DNA from: Fen-1258 sp947085815
Lineage (GTDB): Bacteria > Bacteroidota > Ignavibacteria > Ignavibacteriales > Melioribacteraceae
Direction: 5' to 3'
DNA: 64,000 nucleotides
NCBI GenBank assembly: GCA_947085815.1
Contig: CAMTXU010000024.1
Location: 7,027 to 71,026, forward strand
In this document: in pieces, positions 1-8,946 of the stretch
How the letters are laid out: each line of letters opens with the position of its first letter
How positions within the stretch are numbered: the first letter of the stretch is position 1
Translations under genes and position numbers: made by a program
Notes under the pieces: generated by a model
The model's database searches: none
The model's input: the letters and a program-made list of their open reading frames with translations, nothing else
Told to the model about the DNA's origin: nothing

Positions 1-189
1 GGAAAAATACTCTGTGAAGAAGGGGGTTTCGATAAAAATTTACTCGTTAGCAAAACGATGGAAGAAGCAGATATCACTTACAAAGTAGCCGATGTATCCA
101 TGAGCATCGAAAAACTTCTCTCTTATGGAATAAAACCGCAATCATGCCGCGAATCCATTAAACAAATTTTATCGGGGATAATTAATTAA
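1..189 (+). CDS. Unidentified protein, C-terminal part only
   Basis: The window opens inside a gene. Frame 1 is open from the first base to a TAA at 187-189, giving 62 residues that end in KQILSGIIN. The visible part is charged and soluble-looking, with no membrane segment or motif I recognise. Its stop overlaps the ribD start by one base (TAATG), so it is probably translated together with the riboflavin genes and may be the upstream gene of that operon. No function is proposed. Confidence 0.6.
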   Translation, partial: GKILCEEGGFDKNLLVSKTMEEADITYKVADVSMSIEKLLSYGIKPQSCRESIKQILSGIIN

Positions 190-1271
190 TGATAGACCCT
201 CTAGATTATGAATATATACAAAAGTGTTTTGAATTAGCCCGCAACGGAAGAGGATTAGTTTCACCCAATCCGCTTGTTGGAGTGGTAATCATGAAAGATG
301 GTGAAGTGATCTCCGAAGGCTATCATAAAAAATATGGGGGCAATCATGCGGAGGCTGAAGCAATTTTTGCGACCGAACTTGACTTAACCGGCTCTACTTT
401 ATATTGTAATTTGGAGCCGTGTTGTCATACAAATAAAAAGACTCCGCCGTGTGTACCATTAATTATTAAAAGCGGTATTGAACGAGTTGTCTTTAGCAAT
501 CTTGATCCTAATCCGTCTGTTAATGGTAAAGGAGTATTACAATTGACTGCTGCGGGAATAGAGGTTACAAGCGGAGTACTGGCGGATATCGGAGAAAAAC
601 TAAACCGGTTTTATTTCAAGACTGTCCGTAAAAAAATTCCGTACGTAACTGTAAAAATTGCTCAATCGAAAGATGGAATAATCAATTCATCCGCTTCACA
701 AAGAACAATCATCACATCGGAAAATGCCGAAATATTTGTGCATCATCAAAGATCAATTTTCGATGCAGTACTAGTAGGGGCAAACACAATCAAAATCGAT
801 AATCCAAAGTTGACGGTGAGGAAGATAGAAGGTAGAAATCCAATCCGTCTGGTACTTGACGGTAAGCTGACTTCAAATATTAATTCGAATGTATTTAATG
901 ACGAGTGGAAAAATAGAACATGGGTTATAACTTCTATCTCCGGCAACGTGGCGAAGAAAGAGATGTTTCGGCGGAAGGGTATTCGAATAATTGAAATGTA
1001 TTCGGATTCTGAAGGGAGACTTGAGATGAATGACGTATTGATGATGCTCTACTCCAAGAATATTAGCTCTATCTTTGTCGAAGGAGGGGCTGATATTTTC
1101 TCGCAATTTATAAGAAAAAATTTATTGGATGAAATGATCATTTTGGAAGCACCGCTGATTTTAGAGGGGGGAATTGCAGCTTTTAATGGTAAAATACCGG
1201 AAAACCTCAAATTGGAGTCAATTGAAGCGCTTCCGCCTGATGAAAAAAGAATTTATAAACGAATTGAATAG
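189..1271 (+). CDS. ribD: Bifunctional riboflavin deaminase/reductase RibD
   Basis: RibD deaminates and then reduces the pyrimidine formed from GTP in riboflavin synthesis, in the cytoplasm. The N-terminal deaminase domain (about residues 1-145) carries the zinc site: HAEAE with His53 and Glu55, then EPCCH with Cys78 and PPC with Cys88. The reductase domain (about 148-360) begins near YVTVKIAQSKDG and ends with a FVEGGAD stretch typical of the family. The length (360 aa) is normal. The ATG overlaps the preceding stop by one base, and ribE, ribBA and ribH follow on the same strand. No FMN riboswitch can lie directly upstream, because that sequence is coding. Confidence 0.97.
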   Translation: MIDPLDYEYIQKCFELARNGRGLVSPNPLVGVVIMKDGEVISEGYHKKYGGNHAEAEAIFATELDLTGSTLYCNLEPCCHTNKKTPPCVPLIIKSGIERVVFSNLDPNPSVNGKGVLQLTAAGIEVTSGVLADIGEKLNRFYFKTVRKKIPYVTVKIAQSKDGIINSSASQRTIITSENAEIFVHHQRSIFDAVLVGANTIKIDNPKLTVRKIEGRNPIRLVLDGKLTSNINSNVFNDEWKNRTWVITSISGNVAKKEMFRRKGIRIIEMYSDSEGRLEMNDVLMMLYSKNISSIFVEGGADIFSQFIRKNLLDEMIILEAPLILEGGIAAFNGKIPENLKLESIEALPPDEKRIYKRIE

Positions 1272-1305
1272 TGCTTAAATCCGCAGGAGTTGATATTTTT
1301 ACAAT

Positions 1306-1947
1306 ATGTTTACCGGATTAATAGAAGAAAAAGGAAAGTTAGTCTCTGCTGAAAATATTGCGGGTGGAAAACGACTGAAAATTTCAGCATCTAAAATTTA
1401 TGACGACTTAAAAATTGATGACTCAGTTTCGATAAATGGCGTCTGCTTAACAGTCACTAAAATTGATAATAATTTCTTTTGGTGCGATGCCGTCGGTGAA
1501 ACACTCAGCAAAACAACTCTTGCCGGTATTGCTCGGAATTATGTAGTGAATCTCGAAAGAGCATTACGCCTTTCCGACCGTCTCGGAGGACATTTGGTGC
1601 AGGGACATGTTAACGGTATCGGAATTATTTCGCAATTGACAAAATTGGGAGAAAATTTTTCTCTAGAGATTGAGATTCCAAAAGAGTTGGTGAAATATGT
1701 AGTTGACGAAGGATCCATTACAATTGACGGAATAAGTTTGACCGTAGCAAAAATTATTGAAAGAAAAATTACAATCTCTATAATTCCTCATACGTGGAAG
1801 AACACAAATCTGAGTGAGCGAAAAAAGGGAGATAAAGTAAACATCGAGACTGATATTTTTGCAAAGTATGTAGAAAAAATTTTGCAAGATTCTAATGAGG
1901 AAGGCAATAAATTCACGGATAATTGGTTTAAGAATTTAGGGTATTAA
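1306..1947 (+). CDS. ribE: Riboflavin synthase alpha chain
   Basis: Riboflavin synthase dismutates two molecules of 6,7-dimethyl-8-ribityllumazine to give riboflavin and the RibH substrate. The protein starts with the family signature MFTGLIEE and has two lumazine-binding repeats (about 1-97 and 98-195), each with a G-x-S-I-x-x-D/N-G-(V/I)-S/C-L-T-V type segment (NGVCLTV, DGISLTV). GHLVQGHVNG lies at the start of the second repeat. The length of 213 aa is normal. It sits 34 bp after ribD and one base before ribBA. Some genomes use the symbol ribC for the same enzyme. Confidence 0.96.
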   Translation: MFTGLIEEKGKLVSAENIAGGKRLKISASKIYDDLKIDDSVSINGVCLTVTKIDNNFFWCDAVGETLSKTTLAGIARNYVVNLERALRLSDRLGGHLVQGHVNGIGIISQLTKLGENFSLEIEIPKELVKYVVDEGSITIDGISLTVAKIIERKITISIIPHTWKNTNLSERKKGDKVNIETDIFAKYVEKILQDSNEEGNKFTDNWFKNLGY

Positions 1948-1948
1948 G

Positions 1949-3187
1949 ATGATTGACGAATTAGTTTCAAGAATGAATACAATAGATGAAGCGATAGCGG
2001 ACTTTAAAAAAGGGAAAATGGTTGTTGTAGTAGATGACGCCGACCGTGAGAATGAAGGCGACATTATAATGGCTGCCGAGCTTGTTAAACCGGAAGATGT
2101 TAATTTCATCACTCGCGAAGCGCGTGGAATTTTATGTCTTGCAGTCACCGAACAACGAGCCAAAGATTTGAATCTGGAATTGATGGTGGAAGAAAACACT
2201 GCACTTCATCAAACACCGTTTACAGTTTCTATAGATTATATTCATAATACAACTACGGGAATATCCGCGCAGGACAGAACTAAAACAATTTTAGCAGTTG
2301 TTAATGAAAAATCGGAACCAAATGATTTTGCACGCCCCGGACACATCTTTCCATTAATTGCTAAAGGAGGCGGCGTGTTAAACCGTGCGGGGCATACTGA
2401 AGCGGCAGTTGATCTCGCCCGGCTCTCCGGGTTAAACCCGGCTGGAATACTTTGTGAAATCATGGACGTTGATGGAACAATGGCGCGCACTCCAACACTT
2501 TTGGAATTCGCCGAGAAGCATAATCTCAAAATTATTACTATCGCTGATCTCATTGAATACAGAAGAAAAAAAGAGAAGCTTGTTAAATGCCGCGTTATTG
2601 TCGATATGCCCTCACGGTTCGGAAATTTCAAATTGCATCTTTATGAAAGTCTGCTCGATCCTACAGACAACCCGATAGCTCTCGTAAAGGGGGATATTGA
2701 AAGTGGAGAACCTGTTTTGGTAAGAGTTCATTCGGAATGCCTAACCGGCGATGCATTTGGCTCTATGAGATGCGATTGTGGAGATCAACTTGCTAACGCT
2801 CTAATGATGATTGAAAAAGAGGGGCGGGGTGTTTTTCTTTATATGAGGCAGGAAGGAAGAGGCATCGGGTTAGTAAATAAACTTATGGCATACGAACTTC
2901 AGGAGGATGGCAGCGACACCGTTGAGGCTAATGAATTGCTCGGTTTTAAAGCCGATTTAAGAGATTACGGAATAGGGGCGCAAATTTTAAAAGATCTTGG
3001 TCTAAAAAAAATTCGTTTGATGACCAACAATCCGAAAAAAATTATTGGTCTCCGTGGATACGATCTTGAGATTGTTGAGCGAGTACCAATTGAGATTGAA
3101 CCGAACGAAAGTAATGAAAAATATTTGATGACAAAGCATGAAAAACTTGGACACCTATTAAGCTTTATTCCTCCCAAAAGAAAATAA
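1949..3187 (+). CDS. ribBA: DHBP synthase / GTP cyclohydrolase II fusion RibBA
   Basis: A two-domain enzyme that feeds both branches of riboflavin synthesis. The N-terminal half (about 10-205) is 3,4-dihydroxy-2-butanone-4-phosphate synthase, with the acidic DDADRENEGD motif and GHTEAAVDL. The C-terminal half (about 210-405) is GTP cyclohydrolase II, with the zinc-binding SECLTGDAFGSMRCDCGDQ segment (positions about 2732-2790) and RQEGRGIGL. At 412 aa it has the usual fused length. Met9 is an alternative start that would match shorter family members. It follows ribE by one base and precedes ribH by 17 bp. Confidence 0.96.
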   Translation: MIDELVSRMNTIDEAIADFKKGKMVVVVDDADRENEGDIIMAAELVKPEDVNFITREARGILCLAVTEQRAKDLNLELMVEENTALHQTPFTVSIDYIHNTTTGISAQDRTKTILAVVNEKSEPNDFARPGHIFPLIAKGGGVLNRAGHTEAAVDLARLSGLNPAGILCEIMDVDGTMARTPTLLEFAEKHNLKIITIADLIEYRRKKEKLVKCRVIVDMPSRFGNFKLHLYESLLDPTDNPIALVKGDIESGEPVLVRVHSECLTGDAFGSMRCDCGDQLANALMMIEKEGRGVFLYMRQEGRGIGLVNKLMAYELQEDGSDTVEANELLGFKADLRDYGIGAQILKDLGLKKIRLMTNNPKKIIGLRGYDLEIVERVPIEIEPNESNEKYLMTKHEKLGHLLSFIPPKRK

Positions 3188-3204
3188 TAATCAATGGAGT
3201 ATAT

Positions 3205-3669
3205 ATGGCAAGAATGATTGAAGGTCTGTTAAAAGCTGATGGCAAGAAATTTGGAATTGTTGTATCCAGATTCAACGAAATGATCTCGAAGAGTTTACTC
3301 TCCGGCGCATTTGATTGTTTAGCGAGACACGGAGCCAACGAAGATGAAATAACAGTTGCCTTCGTACCGGGTTCCTTCGAAATTCCTATGACCGCAAAGA
3401 AAATGGCTGAATCGAAAAAATACGATGCCGTTATTTGTCTTGGCGCTGTAATACGCGGTGCGACTCCTCATTTTGATTTTATCGCCGCTGAAGTTTCAAA
3501 AGGAATTGCGAGTGTTGCAATGGATAGCGGTGTACCTGTTATTTTTGGTATTATTACTTCCGATTCAATTGAACAAGCACTTGAAAGAGCGGGTACAAAA
3601 AGCGGTAATAAAGGTTGGGATGCAGCGCTGAGTGCAATTGAAATGGCGGACTTGATTAAAAAGCTTTAA
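3205..3669 (+). CDS. ribH: 6,7-dimethyl-8-ribityllumazine synthase
   Basis: RibH condenses the RibBA and RibD products to make the lumazine used by riboflavin synthase, and usually assembles into large hollow particles. Visible family signatures are VSRFNE near residue 20, VPGSFEIP near 55 and GAVIRGATPHFDF near 82-95, the last carrying the catalytic His. The length (154 aa) is standard. GGAG lies 6-8 bases before the ATG. It is the last gene of the rib operon. An inverted-repeat element that probably ends transcription follows directly and separates it from convergent gatB. Confidence 0.97.
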   Translation: MARMIEGLLKADGKKFGIVVSRFNEMISKSLLSGAFDCLARHGANEDEITVAFVPGSFEIPMTAKKMAESKKYDAVICLGAVIRGATPHFDFIAAEVSKGIASVAMDSGVPVIFGIITSDSIEQALERAGTKSGNKGWDAALSAIEMADLIKKL

Positions 3670-3673
3670 AAGG

Positions 3674-3750
3674 AATAGAACGCGGATTTTTATGATGATT
3701 ATGATTTCTTAAGATAAATAATAAATGATCATAAAAATCTGCGTTCTATT
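3674..3750. repeat. Inverted-repeat element, family A (TAGAACGC ends)
   Basis: About 77 bp whose two 21-base ends are inverted copies that differ at one base, starting AATAGAACGC on each strand. It lies between convergent ribH and gatB and could act as a bidirectional terminator. The right arm contains the TAG stop codon of gatB (3746-3748). Related copies lie at 11764-11866, 16759-16850 and 24133-24226, with a relic inside 55153-55256. Confidence 0.8.
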
Positions 3751-5194
3751 GTTCTTTCTTACTCTCCAGTTTACTTTTCAACAATTCATTCACAATTGCC
3801 GGATTGGCTTTACCTTTGGTTTCTTTCATTATCTGCCCGACAAAGAATCCAATCACTTTATCCTTTCCGTTCAGAAAGTCCTCAATCTGTTTCGGATTTG
3901 CAGAAAGGATTCTGTCGATCACGTTTTCAATTTCCGAAGTGTTTGAAATCTGAATCAGATTCTTTCCTTTCACAATTAAATTTGGATCTGAATTTGTCCT
4001 CAACATTTCCGGAAAAATTTCTTTAGCAATTTTGCCGCTTATGATATTCTCATTAATCATTTTAATCAACTTGCCGAGATTCGCTGCTGAGACTGAAAAT
4101 TCCTTGATCTTTATTTTCCGGTCGTTTATATTTTTTAATACCTCGGTCATCACCCAGTTGCTGGCTGATTTAAAATCGTTCGTAATTTCTAAAACCTGTT
4201 CATAATAATCCGCCAGCTCTCGTGAAGAGGTGAGGATCTCCGCATCATAATTTGGGAGAGAGTATTGTTCAATAAAACGGTTTCTTCTTTCTTCGGGAAG
4301 TTCAGGCAATGAAGCCGCAATTTTTTCTCTCCACTTTTTATCAATTACTATCGGCATCAAATCCGGGTCGGGAAAATAGCGGTAGTCGTGAGCCTCTTCT
4401 TTACTGCGCATCGGAATAATTTTATTCTTATCAGCGTTCCATAAAAGTGTTTGCTGAACAATCCTTCCACCATCTTCCAAAATATCTATCTGCCGTTCAA
4501 TCTCAAACTCAATTGCTCTTTCAACATTCCTGAACGAGTTCATATTTTTTACTTCGGTCTTTGTCCCTAATTTGGTTTCTCCCTTCAAGCGGATAGAGAT
4601 ATTTGCATCGCATCGGAGTGATCCTTCCTCCATATTGCCGTCACATACACCGAGATAAGTTACTATCTGTTTTAGTTTGGTTAAATAGAGATAAGCTTCT
4701 TCAGCCGTATGCATATCCGGCTCACTAACAATCTCCATTAGAGGAATGCCGCATCGGTTAACATCTATCAATGTATCAAATCCCTGATCGTGAATGGATT
4801 TACCTGCATCTTCTTCAATATGTATTCTGGTTATACCTATTTCTCTCGTTGAACCATCTTTTGTTTCAATTGTAATCTTTCCGTGTTCACAAATCGGTTC
4901 TTCGTATTGAGAGATTTGATACCCTTTCGGAAGATCGGGATAAAAATAATTTTTACGGGCAAAGACAGAGCGCTCATTAATACGACAATCTGTAGCAAGT
5001 CCGGTTAAAGCCGTGAACTCAATTACCTTTTTATTCAATACCGGAAGTACTCCCGGATGACCGAGGCAGATTGGACAAGTGTTCGAGTTAGGTGCGGAGT
5101 TAAATTTTGTAGAACATCCGCAAAATATTTTTGTATCGGTCAAAAGTTGAGCGTGAACTTCGAGACCGATGACTGCTTCGTACATTAAATTCAT
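3746..5194 (-). CDS. gatB: Asp/Glu-tRNA(Asn/Gln) amidotransferase subunit B
   Basis: GatB is the kinase-like subunit of GatCAB, which converts Glu-tRNA(Gln) and Asp-tRNA(Asn) to their amide forms. The start MYEAVIGLEVHAQL is diagnostic. It is followed by a cysteine cluster (FCGCS, CPICLGHPG) that binds zinc in the family, DVNRCGIPLMEIVSEPD, and RCDANISIR. The C-terminal 150 residues form the GatB/YqeY helical domain. The length of 482 aa is normal. Met1 and Met4 are both possible starts and neither has a clear ribosome site. gatC is about 30 kb away, and gatA is not in the window. Confidence 0.96.
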   Translation of the reverse strand: MNLMYEAVIGLEVHAQLLTDTKIFCGCSTKFNSAPNSNTCPICLGHPGVLPVLNKKVIEFTALTGLATDCRINERSVFARKNYFYPDLPKGYQISQYEEPICEHGKITIETKDGSTREIGITRIHIEEDAGKSIHDQGFDTLIDVNRCGIPLMEIVSEPDMHTAEEAYLYLTKLKQIVTYLGVCDGNMEEGSLRCDANISIRLKGETKLGTKTEVKNMNSFRNVERAIEFEIERQIDILEDGGRIVQQTLLWNADKNKIIPMRSKEEAHDYRYFPDPDLMPIVIDKKWREKIAASLPELPEERRNRFIEQYSLPNYDAEILTSSRELADYYEQVLEITNDFKSASNWVMTEVLKNINDRKIKIKEFSVSAANLGKLIKMINENIISGKIAKEIFPEMLRTNSDPNLIVKGKNLIQISNTSEIENVIDRILSANPKQIEDFLNGKDKVIGFFVGQIMKETKGKANPAIVNELLKSKLESKKEQ

Positions 5195-5736
5195 ATTGAC
5201 TATTGGTCGGTTTTAATTTAGCGAAAAATACTTAATTTTTAGAAGGATCAATAAACAGAAATATAGAAAAAGATAATTTATTTCTTCTTCGAAAGAAATT
5301 AGTTCCAAGAATGAACTGTAGAGGAATTTTCCCGAGGGAAAACAAAGTTTTCATGATTATCTTAAGGATGGTTCTAAAAATTATTGAATGGAAATATTTA
5401 ATCCCGCCAAGGGCGGGACAGAGAAAACGCAAAGTCCGCAGAGAATATTGAAGTTTTTATGGAATAGCCATGCCTATGGCAGAAGCGCTCTTAAGTAAGA
5501 TAATTGTTTGAAAAACTGCCATACAATAATGGAGCTGTAAAAAGAGCCGTAAAAATTTTACAGATGATATTGAAAATAGAAATATATGAGTATCAAGATT
5601 TGACTATCTTAACATTTATTTGAATATTAACCAAAACAATGTACCGGGAAGGTTTTAATAAGACAAATATTGAAAATCAAGAGAATGGATTAAACTCTAA
5701 AAAAAAATTCGAATAAATAATTATAAGGTAACTACA
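5195..5736. other. Intergenic region with repeat debris
   Basis: This 542-bp gap separates divergent gatB and the CBS gene. It holds one family B element (5362-5459), which includes a CCCGCC-AAG-GGCGGG hairpin near 5402-5418, and a GCCATGCCTATGGC phrase near 5466-5479. The rest is AT-rich without a convincing open frame. Promoters for both neighbours must lie here, but none is clear by eye. Confidence 0.6.
5362..5459 (-). repeat. Inverted-repeat element, family B (GGTTCTAAAAA ends)
   Basis: The left end reads TTAAGGATGGTTCTAAAAA. Bases 5427-5459 are the exact reverse complement of 36700-36732, a 33-base perfect match. Read on the minus strand, the copy runs in the same order as the element at 36687-36782 but lacks the outermost bases of one terminal repeat. 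It resembles a small non-autonomous transposon relic. Confidence 0.7.
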
Positions 5737-6174
5737 ATGAAAACAGTTAGAGAAATTCTGCTCAAAAAAGGAAATCAAGTTTGGACAGTTTCACCAGATA
5801 CAACAGTTTTTACCGCTCTTCAGTTGATGGCAGAAAAAAACACCGGAGCTTTACTTGTTATGAAGGATGATAAAGTTTTAGGTATTCTGAGTGAGCGTGA
5901 TTATGCAAGAAAAGTAGTTCTACTCGGAAAATTTTCCAAGGATATATTAGTACAAGAAATTATGTCTTCTTCAATATTGTATGTCGAACCTTCATTTAGC
6001 ACTGAAGAATGTATGGCAATTATGATTGATAAACGGGTTAGACACCTTCCTGTAATGGAAAACGAAAAACTTTCTGGAATTATTTCCATTGGGGATGTGG
6101 TTAAAGCTGTCATCGATGAGAAAGAGTTTTTAATAAGTCAACTTGAGCATTATATAAAAGGGGAACGCGGTTAG
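5737..6174 (+). CDS. Tandem CBS-domain protein
   Basis: A 145-residue protein made of two CBS domains (about 8-65 and 75-135) and nothing else. The first has ALLVMKDDKVLGILSERDYAR and the second HLPVMENEKLSGIISIGDVVKA. Such stand-alone CBS pairs usually bind adenine nucleotides and regulate a partner, but the partner here is unknown. It is cytoplasmic. AAGG lies 8 bases before the ATG. bshB1 follows on the same strand with about 44 bp between them. Confidence 0.9.
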   Translation: MKTVREILLKKGNQVWTVSPDTTVFTALQLMAEKNTGALLVMKDDKVLGILSERDYARKVVLLGKFSKDILVQEIMSSSILYVEPSFSTEECMAIMIDKRVRHLPVMENEKLSGIISIGDVVKAVIDEKEFLISQLEHYIKGERG

Positions 6175-6218
6175 TTGTTCTATAATTATTAATATTGAAT
6201 CACTTCTTAAAGGTAATT

Positions 6219-6938
6219 ATGATTCTGGATGTATTGGTTTTTGCCGCCCACCCCGATGACGCGGAATTATCCATGGGAGGAACAATTGCAAAGTTGACAG
6301 CAAATGGATTAAAAATTGGCGTAGTTGATTTAAGCAGAGGTGAGCTTGGAACCCGCGGTTCATCCGAAATCAGAAAGCAAGAGGCACAAAAGGCTAGCGA
6401 AATACTAAAACTCTCACATAGAGAAAATCTTGGTTTTCAAGACGGGTCTCTCAAATTTAACGATGAGTTTCTGAAGAGAATAATTTCCAAAATCCGTAAA
6501 CATCAACCTAAAATTATTTTTGCCCCTTACTTCAACGACCGACATCCCGATCATATTGGAACCTCACAATTAGTAAAGGAAGCAATGTTCTTTTCCGGAT
6601 TGCCCAAGATTGTTACAGAGGATAATGACCGAATTCAATCGCCATTTCGTCCCAGAAAACTTTTTTATTATATGCAGACATACGAGTTTAAGCCAGCATT
6701 TATTGTAGATATAAGCAGCTATTTCGAAATAAAGATGAAAGCCATCCTTGCTTATGATACGCAGTTTCATAATCCAGATAGCCTTGAGCCGGAGACGTTT
6801 ATAAGCTCTCCTAACTTTCTTAAATTTGTCGAAGCCCGTGCAAAATATTTTGGTTTCAAAATTGGAAAGGATTTCGGGGAGGCATTCTTCAGCGAAGAAG
6901 AAATTGAATACGATTTAGTGGGCGAAATTAAGCCGTAA
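6219..6938 (+). CDS. bshB1: BshB1-type N-acetylglucosaminyl-malate deacetylase
   Basis: A PIG-L/LmbE-family zinc deacetylase, most like BshB1, which removes the acetyl group from GlcNAc-malate in bacillithiol synthesis. The zinc motif AAHPDDAELSMGGT is at the N-terminus, with a third ligand in DRHPDH about 100 residues later. The ATG at 6219 is preferred over an in-frame TTG at 6195, because AAAGG lies 5 bases upstream and the family begins right at this point. The protein is about 239 aa. bshA and bshC are not in the window, so the pathway assignment rests on family resemblance. Confidence 0.85.
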   Translation: MILDVLVFAAHPDDAELSMGGTIAKLTANGLKIGVVDLSRGELGTRGSSEIRKQEAQKASEILKLSHRENLGFQDGSLKFNDEFLKRIISKIRKHQPKIIFAPYFNDRHPDHIGTSQLVKEAMFFSGLPKIVTEDNDRIQSPFRPRKLFYYMQTYEFKPAFIVDISSYFEIKMKAILAYDTQFHNPDSLEPETFISSPNFLKFVEARAKYFGFKIGKDFGEAFFSEEEIEYDLVGEIKP

Positions 6939-6964
6939 ATAAATAGATAAGAAAAAAAGGTCTA

Positions 6965-8440
6965 TTGAGACTAAACTCATTTCACATCAAAAGCCTCGGC
7001 TTTTTTCTAGGAATCTTTTTATTTCTGATAGTATGGTTCTTTGTTGATTTCGGAAAAGAGTTTCATAACGCGAAATTAGTTGCGGCTGTTGCATCATTAA
7101 TGGCAACCTGGTGGGTCTTCGAATCCGTCCCTCTCGCGGTAACATCTTTAATTCCTCTAATTTTATTTCCATTACTCGGTGTTCTCTCATCAACTGCAAC
7201 GGCTTCTCAATTTATGAATACAACCATCTTCCTTTTCATAGGAGGATTTGTAATTGCCATCGCGATGGAAAAATGGAATTTACATAAACGTATAGCGCTG
7301 AGTGTAATTCTACTTTTCGGGCGCAGTCCTTCAAAAATAATTTTTGGATTTATGGCGGCAACCGGATTTATGTCGATGTGGATCTCAAATACGGCTAGCT
7401 GTTTGATGATTTTGCCTATCGGGCTTTCAATAATTTATAAAATAGAAAAAGAGTTTGGGGAAAAGAGCAGTTCTAATTTTTCCAAAGCGTTGATGATTGC
7501 AATCGCATATTCAAGTACTATCGGAGGAATTGCCACACTCATTGGAACTCCTCCTAATCTAATTTTTCTCAGAATGTACAAAATAAATTTTCCTAATAAT
7601 CCTTTGATGAAATTTGGAGAATGGATGGTTTTTGGCGTTCCATTAGCTGTTGTTATGATGATTATTGCATGGATTGTTCTAACAAAAATAGTTTTTCGAT
7701 CCGATAAAAATTTAATTCTGAATAGAGAAATTATAAGAGAGGAAAAAATAAAATTAGGTAAAATGATCTATGAGCAAAAAGCAGTGATGGTAGTATTCGT
7801 TTTAACATCATTCTTATGGATTTTCAGAAGCGACTTAGATCTTGGTCTCTTTAAGATTCCTGGATGGTCTAATATATTTTCTTCGGCGGAGTTTATAGAA
7901 GACAGCACCGTTGCAGTTACTATGGCGCTGCTTCTGTTTTTAATTCCCTGCGGTTCATCAGAAAACAAACACAAATTTATTTTAGATCAGAACGATATTT
8001 CTAAAATACCTTGGGACATAGTTTTACTTTTCGGTGGAGGGTTTGCTTTAGCTGAGGGTTTTGTTCAAAGCGGATTATCAAAATTAATCGGGCATGAATT
8101 TATGATGTTGAAAAATATTCCTCCTTTAGTATTGGTAGCAATAATTTGTACTATTATAGTTTTTTCTAGTGAACTTACTTCGAACTCGGCTCAGACAACA
8201 GTGATGCTGCCGCTGTTGGCATCTCTGGCTACCGAGATTGGAATAGATCCATTAACTATAATGATACCGGCGACATTCTCGGTATCTTTAGCATTCATGC
8301 TGCCAGTTGGAACTCCACCTAATGCAATTGTTTTCAGCAGTCAAAGGCTTAAAGTTTGGGATATGGCTAAAGCCGGATTTATTCTAAATATTATAGGTAT
8401 AATCGTAGTAGTGATCTTCTCAAAAATTTTCTTTTTGTAG
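6965..8440 (+). CDS. SLC13/DASS-family sodium-coupled anion transporter
   Basis: A membrane protein of 491 aa with about 11-12 hydrophobic segments, probably importing di- or tricarboxylates or sulfate with sodium. Both DASS substrate and sodium motifs are present: SNTASCLMILP with IGTPPNLI in the first half, and SNSAQTTVMLP with LPVGTPPNAIVFSS in the second. The start is a TTG at 6965 with AAAAAAGG 4 bases upstream, and no ATG fits the N-terminal membrane segment. It is 26 bp after bshB1 and may share its transcript. The substrate cannot be told from sequence. Confidence 0.88.
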   Translation: MRLNSFHIKSLGFFLGIFLFLIVWFFVDFGKEFHNAKLVAAVASLMATWWVFESVPLAVTSLIPLILFPLLGVLSSTATASQFMNTTIFLFIGGFVIAIAMEKWNLHKRIALSVILLFGRSPSKIIFGFMAATGFMSMWISNTASCLMILPIGLSIIYKIEKEFGEKSSSNFSKALMIAIAYSSTIGGIATLIGTPPNLIFLRMYKINFPNNPLMKFGEWMVFGVPLAVVMMIIAWIVLTKIVFRSDKNLILNREIIREEKIKLGKMIYEQKAVMVVFVLTSFLWIFRSDLDLGLFKIPGWSNIFSSAEFIEDSTVAVTMALLLFLIPCGSSENKHKFILDQNDISKIPWDIVLLFGGGFALAEGFVQSGLSKLIGHEFMMLKNIPPLVLVAIICTIIVFSSELTSNSAQTTVMLPLLASLATEIGIDPLTIMIPATFSVSLAFMLPVGTPPNAIVFSSQRLKVWDMAKAGFILNIIGIIVVVIFSKIFFL

Positions 8441-8488
8441 AACCCTTTTTATTTATTATTCATCTTATTATAAATAATAGGAGAAGTT

Positions 8489-8875
8489 ATGTCATACTAT
8501 AATTCAAAAATCGTTGCTTATACTTTCGAAGATGCTATTACAAAAGTAACCGATGAATTAAAGAATGAAGGTTTCGGAATTCTCACCGAAATTGATGTGA
8601 AAGATACTTTAAAGAAAAAACTCGATGTCGACTTCCGGAGATACAAAATTCTAGGTGCGTGCAATCCGCCGAACGCTTATAAAGCCCTGCAGGCGGAAGA
8701 AAATATTGGAGTCCTTTTGCCGTGCAATATTGTTGTGCAAGAAAAAGCAGATGGTAAAATTCAAGTAAGCGCAGTAAATCCGATGGAATCTATGCAAGCC
8801 GTTGGTAATGAAAATTTAGGGGAGGTTGCTCTTGAGGTTACAGAGAAATTGAAACTTGTTTTGGAAAGACTGTAA
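8489..8875 (+). CDS. DUF302 family protein
   Basis: A 128-residue cytoplasmic protein with the DUF302 pattern: an N-terminal YTFEDAITKVTDELKNEGFG segment, then GACNPPNAYKALQAEENIGVLLPCN and a C-terminal amphipathic helix. The function of DUF302 is not established, although it often sits near metal, sulfur or redox genes. The start is clear, with AGGAG 5 bases before the ATG. A hairpin follows the gene before convergent cyclophilin. Confidence 0.9.
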   Translation: MSYYNSKIVAYTFEDAITKVTDELKNEGFGILTEIDVKDTLKKKLDVDFRRYKILGACNPPNAYKALQAEENIGVLLPCNIVVQEKADGKIQVSAVNPMESMQAVGNENLGEVALEVTEKLKLVLERL

Positions 8876-8890
8876 ATTTTTGAGTTCCTT

Positions 8891-8928
8891 AGTGCCTGAG
8901 CTTAATTAAACCCATTCACTCAGGCACT
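8891..8928. terminator. Hairpin between convergent genes
   Basis: AGTGCCTGAG at 8891-8900 pairs with CTCAGGCACT at 8919-8928 around an 18-base loop, in the 71-bp gap between the DUF302 gene and cyclophilin. There is no T-run on either side, so it is a candidate for 3' end protection or weak termination only. Confidence 0.45.
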
Positions 8929-8946
8929 TAGTTACTCAGGTACTTC

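Noticed and set aside
1..190. FMN riboswitch upstream of ribD
   Set aside because: The sequence directly before ribD is coding, and no conserved FMN aptamer pairing is visible.
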